In this document: positions 55,346 through 64,000 of the stretch, one piece after another | Layout: every line of letters begins with the position of its first letter | Position numbering within the stretch: the stretch's first letter is position 1 | Assembly: GCA_028023455.1 (NCBI GenBank) | Contig: JAQFVV010000022.1 | Span: 10,869,100-10,933,099 of the forward strand | Reading direction: 5' to 3' | DNA: 64,000 bases | Source of the DNA: Epiperipatus broadwayi | Lineage: Eukaryota > Onychophora > Udeonychophora > Euonychophora > Peripatidae | Translations under genes and position numbers: made by a program | The notes under the pieces: generated by a model | What the model saw: only the letters and a program-made list of their open reading frames with translations | Database searches by the model: none | What the model was told of the DNA's origin: nothing

Positions 55346-57715
55346 TATATATATATTGAATAAAAAAAAAAAATTGAAATTTAGAATGAATGTACCTATT
55401 ACTTAAGTTAAAATAAGATATTAACTTTATCATATTGAAGAATAATAAACTTTGTTATAATAATAATGCAAAAAATTCACAATTCGTGAGTCAATATTAA
55501 AAAGGACTTGTTGCCAGATGACACAAATAAAAAACAGAAAAATTTTACTTCAGGAAGATATATATATATATATTTTACATAGTTTCTTTTAATATGTTAT
55601 GGATTTGATATACAAGTCAACAGAGCTAACATAAATAAATGACTTATGAAAATTATCATTAAATTAACTTACTGTTATTTTCAATATAAAAAATAAAATA
55701 ATAATATACTGATATTTAAAATTCTTTTTAAAAACTGAAACAACAATACAATTTATATTATTCAATACGAAATTAATAAATAGATCAATTAATTAATATT
55801 TGAATTGATTAGTATTAATACTTTTAGTGAAATAATTTAAAGGAAAATCTATTTAATATTTCAAATTTTATTTTGAATATGTAATTAATTGTATGGAAAG
55901 CTTTACTTGATCTAAAAGATATTAAAAAAAAATTAACCCTTTTATTGTAATTGTGAAATATATAAATATATATTAAAATATTATTTAAAGTGTAGATTGC
56001 AATTTAATAATTGCAATATATCCTGAACATATCACAATACAATAGATTTTTAATTTTATAATTGTTAAATTTAATTTTTGGGTTATCTTAATATACTTGC
56101 ATATTATTATTAATCAATGTATTACTTGATTTACCTATTCTATAAATTACATACTCCAAACTACATATTCATTAAATAAAGATAATCTCATTTGTTGAAG
56201 TACTTATTTACTAATATTATCAACTTATAGGATCATTAGTGCCTTATAAATATATGAGCCTATAATGATCTGGATTATTACTACTAAATATTAATTTGTG
56301 GGCAAAATTAAAATTATAGCATTATGTATTGAATTTACATTTAAAATAGTTATGTAAGGTAAACTATAAATTTAGATACAATTACATATACTGTAATTAC
56401 TTTTGATCTTCTAGTTTTGAATTATTATACTTTCCCACCAATATGTTAGCTAATTTTAATAATGATCTATGGTGATTAATATTTATTGTTATAAATGAAC
56501 CATAAAATAATGGGACCAGTGAAGTCATGCAACATGAGCTATAACATACTGATATATACATTTTTATTTTTGTTGCCCAATTTTAATAGAATGTATCATC
56601 AGTTACATTTTAGCATGCTCTCTGTATTACCTATTATTATTTGTCGGTTACATTTTGGCCACTCAATTGCAGAAATTACCAGATATATTTTCTCATCCAA
56701 CTATGAGATTTGATAAGTCATGTGGTGTCCATTACATTTTGGCTTGCCCAAATCATGGGGCATAATGAAGCTAAATCTTTATCTCTTTCAATATATATAT
56801 TAATAAAAATGAAAATTTGTACATCAATGAATGAAACACAATGAATCTATAAATTTCAGCCCATAAAATGATTCAGGCAAGACCGAGTCATAAAGAGTTT
56901 GACAAAATTCTACAAACTCCTATGATAATTTCTATTCGACATTGTACATAATTGTACAGTATAACATCTGAATAATGTCTAGAAGAATATTAAACAATAT
57001 TTCATAAAGGTAAAAAAAAACTCTCAAAGTTCTTAAAACAAAATCCTTGCATCCTTGTTCAAAAATGAATTAGAGGCTCAATACTAAATTGTGGTAGTTA
57101 GAAAACCATAGATAATAGATAACATCATTCTCAAAACAAAATTTGATTGCTCGAGTTTTATGAACTTAAACATTATAAACTTGAAAAAATGACTATTATC
57201 TGTATTCCATGAATGATTGAATGAATGTAATCTTAATTATTTACTCAATTTAAAGTTGCGATGCACTCATGTACTGCTAAATTAGTTCAAGGGAATATGA
57301 ATAGAAAATGTATCACAAATCATGATAATAGTTGAATTAAAAGTAATATAATGTTTTCTTTGTCATACATAATATTCCCAAAGATTGGTCAAAATATAAT
57401 TTTTTTAACAGAATGATATACTTTCAGTCATTTGGCACCACTGTTTCCATGTCATAGTACTAGTATCACAAAAATAATTTTAAATGGCAGCTGAGACAAA
57501 AATATTGTTTATGTATATGCTGTTTATTATGCTATAGTTTTGTCTTTTGCTTATTATTTTTCATAATGTCCATTTATCTACCTCAGGAATCACACTGACT
57601 TCTGATTACATTTAGTCTAGCAAATGTACTTCCATTTTCAAAGAATACAGTCGTCACCTTGAAAGTATTAATCTTGAATTAAGAATTATTTTGGACTATG
57701 AATATTTCGATTAAT
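55346..57715. other. 2.4-kb AT-rich stretch, no gene seen
   Basis: It contains TA microsatellite patches. The 72-codon frame at 56,495-56,713 has no recognisable motif and looks like chance. Confidence 0.5.
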
Positions 57716-57850
57716 AAACATCACATGATCACCACTTCTTATGCTTGGGTATAACTGTTTTAAAACAGGCAAAACTCACTATACGTATTGCCTTCTGGCA
57801 TCAGTTTTGCCTGTTTTAAAATGTTTCAATTAATCATGCACCAAGCCTGA
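57716..57850. repeat. Family A-related hairpin
   Basis: AAACATCACATGATCACCAC followed by TTCTTATGCTT is the family A terminal motif. It is followed by a 19-bp perfect inverted repeat, TTTTAAAACAGGCAAAACT (57,758-57,776) and its inverse (57,803-57,821), around a 26-base loop. It is probably a very short internally deleted member or a related MITE. Confidence 0.6.
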
Positions 57851-58121
57851 AATTTCTTCTCAAATGCCTGTAAAACAGATATCAACTTCTTGTCAGATAC
57901 AAATTCGGCATCTACCTGCAGAAAAAAAGTTATCTTGAAACAAGTAGGAAAAAAAATTTCTTTTGCAATAATGTTTTAATGATAAAATTAAGTTCTATTT
58001 ATTATATTAATACTATTAAACCATATCTTAACGCTTTCTAACATTAACAATGGAAATTTACCAGGCTTTGATATAACCTATATTTTTTAAATAAAACTTT
58101 TTGATTATTCCCATTAAATCT

Positions 58122-58590
58122 GAATACATTAAACCCTTAAACATTGCATGATCACCTTTTCCTATATGTAAGCCGTTTAAACAGTGACAAACTTCATACA
58201 GTAGTGCCACCCAGTGCAAGCCATGGTAATCAATGGATGCAAGAAAATCCCTATCTAGTGCCTATTCCTCAAATATTCTCAGACTGGTTTCTAGCTTGTG
58301 GCTTTCTTCAGTAAGGAGTCTTGAATCTGAGAGCACTGCTCCAAGATCTTAGGATCTAATGCAACCCAGTGAGGAGTCTTGAATTTGAGGAATGCTCCTA
58401 GATCTTAGAATCTAATGCAACTCTCCTGTGGCTATCTTAATCTTTTTAGTTAATTATAAAGCTATGAGTCCAAAATGAAGACATTTTTTCAATCCAAGCT
58501 CATTCACTTGTGCAGCCATACAGATCTAAACCCAGTTCAGTATCTATACATTTTGATGTCTTTGGTTATTAATAACTATAGTCACCATTA
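58122..58590 (-). repeat. Family A repeat, copy 3 (minus orientation, longest)
   Basis: It starts at the terminal motif AAACATTGCATGATCACC and runs in reverse order through GTAGTGCCACCCAGTGC, TATCTAGTGCCTATTC, GGATCTAATGCAAC and TACATTTTGATGTCTTTGG, mirroring copy 2. Internally, a 60-bp piece ending GATCTTAGGATCTAATGCAA is duplicated (58,315-58,370 and 58,372-58,425). Confidence 0.8.
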
Positions 58591-58609
58591 CCCCAAGGTC
58601 AAGAATGGT

Positions 58610-58812
58610 TCTAAACCACTAAACATAACATGATCGTTTTCTATGCTTACACAAGTATCTAGTGCCTACTCATTCAATATATTCAGACTAGTTTCTAGCT
58701 TGCAGCTTTCATCAGTGAGGAGCCTTGGATCTGAGAACACTGCATCTAGTTTGGCACTGTTTAAATAACTTGTGTAAGCAAAGGAAATGGTGATCATGTA
58801 ATGTTTAGTGGT
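58610..58812. repeat. Family A repeat, copy 4, showing inverted termini
   Basis: A 200-bp derivative with both ends: AAACCACTAAACATAACATG then ATCGTTTTCTATGCTTACAC on the left, and the inverse of AAACCACTAAACATTACATG then ATCACCATTTCCTTTGCTTA on the right. The roughly 45-bp inverted ends argue that family A is a DNA-transposon-derived MITE. Confidence 0.8.
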
Positions 58813-58814
58813 TT

Positions 58815-59310
58815 AATACCATTTCTACCCATGAGATGATGGTGATCATGGTTATTAAAAAACCAAAGACCCCAAAATGTATAGATACTGAACTGGGTTC
58901 AGATCTATGACTACAAAAGTGAATGAGCTTGGATTGAAAATATTAGGTTGTCATTTTGGACTCGTAGCTTTATAATTAGTTAAAAAAGATAAAAGATGAC
59001 TGCTAGAGGATTGCATTAGATCCTAAGATCTAAATGCAGTGCCTTCAGATCCAAGGCTCCTCATGGATGAAAGCCACAAGGTAAAAACTAGTCTGAGGAT
59101 ATTGGATGAGTTGGCACTAGATATGGATTTTATGCACATACTCTCTTACATTCATTGATTACTATAGCTGGACTGGCCTTGCATCCATTGATTGCTATTC
59201 TTGTACTGGATGTCACTACTGTATAAAGCTTGTCAAACCTTGCATTCATTGATTACTATGGTTAGTACTGGTAGCACTGCTGTATGAAGTTTGTTATACG
59301 GGAAAAAATA
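58815..59310 (+). repeat. Family A repeat, copy 5 with tandem end
   Basis: The same block order as copy 2 (AAAGACCCCAAAATGTATAG, GGATTGCATTAGATCCTAAG, CTGAGGATATTGGATGAG). At its right end a segment containing CATTGATTACTAT and CACTACTGTATAAAG is repeated about three times (59,150, 59,180, 59,240) at roughly 60-bp spacing. Confidence 0.8.
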
Positions 59311-59319
59311 ATTTTGATT

Positions 59320-59612
59320 GCCTTTGCTGTGCTGACATGGCCGATTTGGTCCACAAGATAAGTTAAAGTTTATATATTTGTTGAATATCTGCAGATTTTC
59401 ATTGTTACAAATATTTATTTGCTTAAGATGTGGAAGTGGAAAGAAAATTGGGGTCAAAAGAGATAGCCTTTGCTGTGCTGACATAGCTGATTTGGTCCAC
59501 AAGATAAGTTAGTTTATATATTTGTTGAATATTATCTGCAGATTTTCATTGTTACAAATATTTGTTTGCTTAAGATGTGGAAGTGGAAAGAAAATCGGGG
59601 TCAAAAGAGATA
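59320..59612 (+). repeat. Two-unit 146-bp tandem repeat
   Basis: GCCTTTGCTGTGCTGACAT begins at 59,320 and again at 59,466. Each unit contains GATTTGGTCCACAAGATAAG, TTGTTGAATAT, CTGCAGATTTTCATTG and GATGTGGAAGTGGAAAGAAA, and ends GGGGTCAAAAGAGATA. Units are about 95 percent identical by eye. Lying upstream of the CR1-like copy 2 in the right orientation, they may be promoter monomers of its 5' UTR; this link is inference. Confidence 0.85.
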
Positions 59613-60263
59613 GACTTAATTGGATTTGGGAAAGATCGGAAATAATATTGATAATATTTGGTAAGGCGGCTTTAAAATAAAGTTATACATAAGATTAGTT
59701 GGTTTTTAGTAAGTCTGCTACCAAAGAATTTTTTTTTAATTTAAAAAAAAGAGTGATTTAGTTGAAAAAGAAGATAACATTTTGAGGCCTAAAGTTGGAA
59801 AACATGTGTTCATCAATCACCATTGAAGGAAAAAAAACTTTTTTTCCTTTTGTATAAAGAGGTCTGTAGAGTAGTAGAAAAAGCATGAAGTCAAATATAG
59901 AATAGGGGACTTGGAAAAATAAGGAATATGGATTAAATTTGTATCCCACAGAGTATATATAATGGTCAGAAAGAAATTAGGCATGCTGTAGTAGTATACC
60001 ATATGTGATAAGGTTTATAATTTGAAATGCTTAAATATGACTAGGAAGGATATAACAAGTATATGGTTATGTAGATTATGTGTAAATATGATAAAAGAGA
60101 TGAAAAAATGAGTTCTAAGTACAGATAGTTTAAAAAGGAGAAATGGAGCAAAATGTAGTTGAGGAACATAGAATACGTTTTTAATAGAGTGATAAAAGAT
60201 ATGGATGACAAAATGAAGTAAAATTAAAATCGTTAGACGAAGTGTGAGCAGATTAAGAAATTA

Positions 60264-60846
60264 ATGAATAGAAACGATAAAGAAAAAGTAGATAAGGAAG
60301 TTCAGAAGGTGGGAGAGAATGTTATGATTGAAGTAGGGAAAATAAATTATGAGATAGTATTGATAGAAGATTCGCTAATTAGAGGATGTGGAGATGTAAT
60401 TGCAAGGGAAAATAGAAACAGGTATGTAAGAATGTTTGCCTGGAGCTAGAATTAGGGATGTTATAGATAAGATAGAAAAAACAAGGGGGAAGAGATATGT
60501 ATGTTATGGTAGGACAGTAATGGATGACTACCTAGAATTGATTAAAGGAAGAGTTGGAATAGTTAAATTATTACCAAGATTAGACAATAGGTAGATGTTA
60601 GATAGGCATGTTCTATAAATGAGAATTAAAAAAAATTATCTGAGAGAAATGATAATTATTCTTATATCTTTTTTACTTTTTTGCATTCCTTCATATATTC
60701 ATATATATTACTTATAATAAATCACATATAACTGTGTTTATGGATGGTATGATCCTTTTATTAGTAAGAGAGAATTATATAATAAAGATGGATTGCATTT
60801 AGTGAATCAAGGAATTGAAGTATTAGAGAATTTGATTTATAAATAA
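60264..60846 (+). pseudogene. ORF1 with SGNH/GDSL esterase-like domain (CR1-type)
   Basis: A lysine-rich lead (DKEVQKVGENVMIEVGKINY) is followed by IVLIEDSLIRGCGD, equivalent to SGNH block I (GDSxxRG, nucleophile Ser in DSL). After a one-base frameshift near 60,432 it reads CLPGARIRDVIDKIEKTRGK (block II Gly). The region ends WYDPFISKRELYNKDGLHLV then NQGIEVLENLIYK and a stop; DGLH (His codon 60,796-60,798) is block V with the catalytic Asp-x-x-His. A stop near 60,594 and AT-rich insertion at 60,620-60,715 break it. Its role in retrotransposition is unclear; esterase-type ORF1 proteins are thought to act on lipids. Confidence 0.72.
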
Positions 60847-61069
60847 TAATATAGTTCGGAAAACTTATAAAGGGGAGTAAGGTTTTAAATTGCAGTATTA
60901 TCAAAAAGAAGAATGAACAGGATGTAAGAAATAAAAAAAGGGTAGCTGATTTGGATATAAATGTAGATGTGGAGAGGGAATGGGTCTGTAAAATTAATGG
61001 TAAGCAAGTTACTTACAAATGTAATGGAGAAAAAAGTCAAAAGTATTTATAAAAGAGCAGATAGGAAGG

Positions 61070-61730
61070 AAGAAATTTGTTAAAATTGGATATTTTAATA
61101 TGCAAGGTGACAGGAGCCCAAAAAAATGGTTGGAATTAAACAAAGCAATTAAAAATGAAAAGCTTGAGGTATTAGTGTAACAACACATCTAAGAGAAAAA
61201 GAAGATCCTATACTGGAACACATGGTATGGCAGGGTATAGATAGAAAAGAAAAAGTGTGGTAGTATAAGAGTTATGTTTAAAAAATATTTAAATATTGTT
61301 AAGTGTCAAGAACATTTGTGGTTTAAGATTAGGAAGACAAGAATTGATGGTGGCTATAGTGTATACAGCCACTGGAGAGTCAAACTATAATAGTGGCAGA
61401 GTAGCATATATGAATGGCTAATTAAGGATATGCAAAATTTCAAAAAAAAAAAGAGTTAAGAAAATAATGGTTATAGGGGATATGAATGGGCATATTGAAG
61501 AAATTGATGATTAGATAGCAAGAATGGACAGCTTTTGAAGAATTTTTGTCAGAATGAATGAGGGACAATACATATAGTCTAGAAATAATATATTTCACAC
61601 AATAGATTATGTATTAGTGGAGAAAGAGAGAATATATAAAGTACGGAAATTAAAGTGTTTGATAATAAAAATATGTAATAGTGATCATAATTTCTTTATA
61701 ATAGAAATGGTTAGTAATGTGATGAAAATA
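61070..61730 (+). pseudogene. APE-type endonuclease of the CR1-like element
   Basis: It starts KIGYFNMQGDRSPKKWLELN at 61,084 (the FNxxG motif), then LEVLVLQHI, VAIVYTATGESN, KKIMVIGDMNGHIEEID near 61,465 and TIDYVLVEKERIYKV then SDHNFF near 61,680. GDMNG and SDH are the conserved catalytic motifs. Several frameshifts occur (for example near 61,180 and 61,510). Confidence 0.8.
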
Positions 61731-62059
61731 GTAATATAAGTAGAAAGGATAGTGAAAGATGTGGATGGAGAATGAATGATAAGAATAAGTTAGAAGAATA
61801 TAAAATAAAAGTAAATGAAATCATGGAAAAGTTTTGTTGGGGGTGAAAGTGGTAAAGTAGAAAAAGTGGCAAATAGGGTTTTAAGTGAGAATATTCAGAA
61901 GAATAAAAGGAACAGAAAAGTGAGAGTTAGTAAAAGTGTAAAAGATAGGAAAAAAGCATGCAGAAAATATGTGTGCTATTAAAAATAAAGAAAGTGAAAA
62001 AGGATGTTAATGTTAAATGGGAAAAGTATTTAAAAAAAAAAAAAGTTAGCTAAAATAGA

Positions 62060-63110
62060 TAATTATATAGAGAATGAAATTGAATATTGTTGGAGGATAT
62101 TAATAAAAGTGGAAGAGATGGGAGTAAACAATTTTGGACATATATTAAAAGAAGGAATGTAAAAGTGAGATAAGTAGTATTACTAGATGATAAAGGAATA
62201 GAGTGTAGTTCTAGAGAAGAATTAGAGACAATCTTAACTAAGTATATAAGGGATATAGAAAAGATGTTAAGGACAGAGTGGTAACAAGCATGAAAGCATA
62301 TAATAATGAGAATATTAGGTTTACAGAAAATGAATAGAATGAGGAAAAAAATTGAAAAGTGGAAAAACAAAAAAGTTTAGATGGATGAGCAACAGAGATG
62401 GTGATGAATTTACGAAATAGGGCAAAATTAAACTTATTATCATGTTTTAATAAGATGGCAAACATGAGAGAATTTTCAGATAGCTGGAATAATACAAGAG
62501 TAAGGTTACTATTTAAAAGGTTAAGGATCATAGAAAGTTAAACAATTATAGACCGATAGCAATAATGTCGATGTTATGGTGGCTGGAAAGGTCGCAGAAT
62601 GGATGGAAGAAAATAATAGTGGGAAAAATGTAAGGAAGTTTTTGATTGGATAGGCCTATATGAGATAGTTTATTTGTAGTTACACAACTTGTAGATATGA
62701 ATAGGAATACAGGTAGACAGTTATATATGATTTTTATAGATATGATAGATTAGAAATAGATTATGGGTAAGTTTAGTAAATTTGGGAATGAATGGAGCTT
62801 TAATGGAATTTAAGTTGCCTCATATCACCTATTTTGTTTTTGTTATATTTGAGAAAAGTGGAGAGAGCAATAGAAAGTCTAAGAAGAGGAGTAAAGATAG
62901 CATTAATAGGTGGCAAGGGAGTATGCATATTATCAGGTCTTTTATTTGCAGATGATATTTTCTTGTGCATAGAAAGTAGGGAAGATATGCGCAAGAGTAG
63001 ATAAAGAGATGGGGATTAAATTTAATGAAGAAAAAATCAAAAGTAATGATGATAAATACATGGGAAAAAAGAAGAGTAAAAATTTTTATTGGGGGATATA
63101 AAATTAAATG
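62060..63110 (+). pseudogene. Reverse transcriptase of the CR1-like element
   Basis: Fragments in order: KFWTYIKRRN-like region near 62,130, MNLRNRAKLNLLSCFNKMAN and WNNTRVRLLFKR near 62,400-62,520, LNNYRPIA at about 62,540, RFIDI-equivalent FIDM near 62,735, VERAIESLRRGVKIALIGGK then GVCILSGLLFADDIFLC with the catalytic FADD at 62,945-62,956. Unlike copy 1, the FADD box is in frame with the preceding segment. Many other indels break the gene. Antisense frames 62,050-62,531 and 62,800-63,212 are shadows. Confidence 0.8.
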
Positions 63111-63990
63111 TAGTGAATCGGTAAAACTATTTGGGAATAGTCTTAAGCAATCAGAGAAATTGTTTGGACGAATGGGAAAAAAATTGATAAATGAAGCAAA
63201 GAAAAGGAACATAAAAAAAGTAACAGTGTTTTCATATAATAAATATGATGTATTTATGCATCATGTATTAGTAAAGGGGTATTAGCTTACTTAGAAAAAA
63301 TACTTAGAAAAGTAGAAACACATGTATTAGAAGCATAGGTATGGACCAAAGGAGACAATTCAAAGAAAATGGAAGGGCCAAGTTTTTACATGAGAAATGC
63401 AAAAGGCAAAATGAAAATGCTCGATAGATTGCAATTTATGGAAAAGACAGCTAACAAGATGGGTGAGAAAGATAATATGGTATGCACAAGATTTGGATAA
63501 AAAATTTATATCAGTATACTTATACAAAAGTGGGATGATTGTGTTAGGAGAATTGTTGAGTGTTATAGAGGCAAGAATTAGGATAAAAGAATAGATGCAT
63601 TAATAAAAAATAGGGAGTTGGAGAACTAATATAGAGAGTAAGAGTTTAAATACATACAGAAGTAAGCAGAATATTAGGTGTGAGTTAATGTATGATAATA
63701 GCAAGGAAAGTAATTAACTGTTTAAGGCTTGAACAGGATCTTTAGCAACAAGGGAATATACACACAAATGGAAAAATAAGGGTGAGTTAGTTCGCAAGTT
63801 ATGTAAGGAAGGCAGCAGAGAAAATATCAGACATTCATTAATTGAATGTAAATGCTTACAAGCAAAAAGAATATAAATAATGAAGTTGTGGAAGAATAAA
63901 TATAACTAAAGTGAGTATACAGAAAGTAGGTTCTTGGTTTTGTTGTTGGGTTTAGGGAAAGATAAGGGTATTTAAACATAAAGACTATAG
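63025..63990 (+). pseudogene. C-terminal domain of the CR1-like element with Cys/His motif
   Basis: MKKKSKVMMINTWEKRRVKI passes directly to WGKKLINEAKKRN-like GRMGKKLINEAKKRNIKKVT and FSYNKYDV (63,025-63,285), with no insertion where copy 1 carries the RTE. Further on, KLCKEGSRENIRHSLIECKC then LQAKRI (63,800-63,875) forms a CxxC...H...C arrangement, and LGLGKDKGI follows near 63,950. Copy 1 has the same arrangement at 32,869-33,150. The domain may bind RNA or DNA. Confidence 0.8.
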
Positions 63991-64000
63991 AGTTGACAAA

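Larger units (their letters stand above)
60050..64000 (+). mobile_element. CR1-like non-LTR element copy 2, with SGNH-type ORF1 (runs off the edge)
   Basis: The plus-strand order is ORF1 with an SGNH/GDSL esterase-like domain, APE endonuclease, reverse transcriptase and a Cys/His C-terminal domain. The RT and C-terminal words match copy 1 (32,830-38,384). An esterase-like ORF1 ahead of an APE-RT ORF2 is known for CR1-group elements. This copy is uninterrupted but heavily mutated. Its 5' limit is uncertain (59,600-60,050) and its 3' end lies beyond the window. Confidence 0.85.

Noticed and set aside
56495-56713. 72-codon plus-strand frame
   Set aside because: No motif, AT-driven composition and no splice or start context that sets it apart.
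62050-63212. Hydrophobic minus-strand frames of 64-127 codons that look like membrane proteins
   Set aside because: They are complements of the Lys/Glu-rich CR1-like ORF2 on the plus strand.

Overview
The window is eukaryotic and very AT-rich (roughly three quarters A+T by eye), with long homopolymers and almost no cellular coding sequence. It is best read as intergenic or intronic DNA of an animal, probably an invertebrate, packed with old transposable elements. The element mix supports this: RTE and CR1-like non-LTR retrotransposons, a Ty3/Gypsy element, hAT elements of the ZBED5/SCAND3 kind, a Merlin transposon and several snap-back MITEs. The species cannot be fixed from the sequence. There are no bacterial operons, ribosomal RNA genes or CRISPR arrays.

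Layout, left to right. A short repeat copy (family A, 46-216) and a 416-bp hAT element with a perfect 8-bp target duplication (1922-2337) are followed by about 5.5 kb with nothing recognisable. A decayed Ty3/Gypsy retrotransposon lies on the minus strand at about 7.9-11.8 kb. At 15.8-19.7 kb there is a Jockey-like RT fragment and then an RTE copy split by a 2.4-kb Merlin transposon, whose interior is mostly a G/T-rich higher-order tandem array. Palindromic MITEs lie at 21.1, 26.5 and 27.1 kb, and a second RTE copy at 23.8-25.1 kb. A decayed ZBED5-like hAT transposase gene occupies 29.5-31.6 kb. From 32.8 to 38.4 kb a 5'-truncated CR1-like element carries a nearly complete RTE element nested inside it.

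Two ~460-480 bp inverted repeats (38.85-39.33 and 42.76-43.22 kb) enclose 3.4 kb of unassigned sequence. A large hairpin MITE lies at 44.3 kb and a decayed RTE at 44.8-47.4 kb. The only good candidate for a host exon is at 47,686-47,867 on the minus strand. Next to it an LTR retrotransposon runs from 47,987 to at least 53,258. It is recognisable by matching LTR starts, a polypurine tract and a coiled-coil Gag-like relic. It hosts hAT MITEs, and another RTE copy appears to sit in its 3' LTR. The right end holds a palindromic MITE, a cluster of family A repeats (57.7-59.3 kb), a two-unit tandem repeat, and a second CR1-like copy that runs off the edge and still shows its SGNH-esterase ORF1, APE endonuclease and RT.

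No pathway links these genes. What connects them is insertion history: RTE into CR1, Merlin into RTE, and probably RTE into an LTR element. Every transposon protein seen is broken by stops or frameshifts, so nothing here looks autonomous today, although the RTE at 34-37 kb is close to intact. The most unusual structures are the Merlin element with its internal array, the palindromic MITE families, and the long inverted repeat with an unassigned interior.
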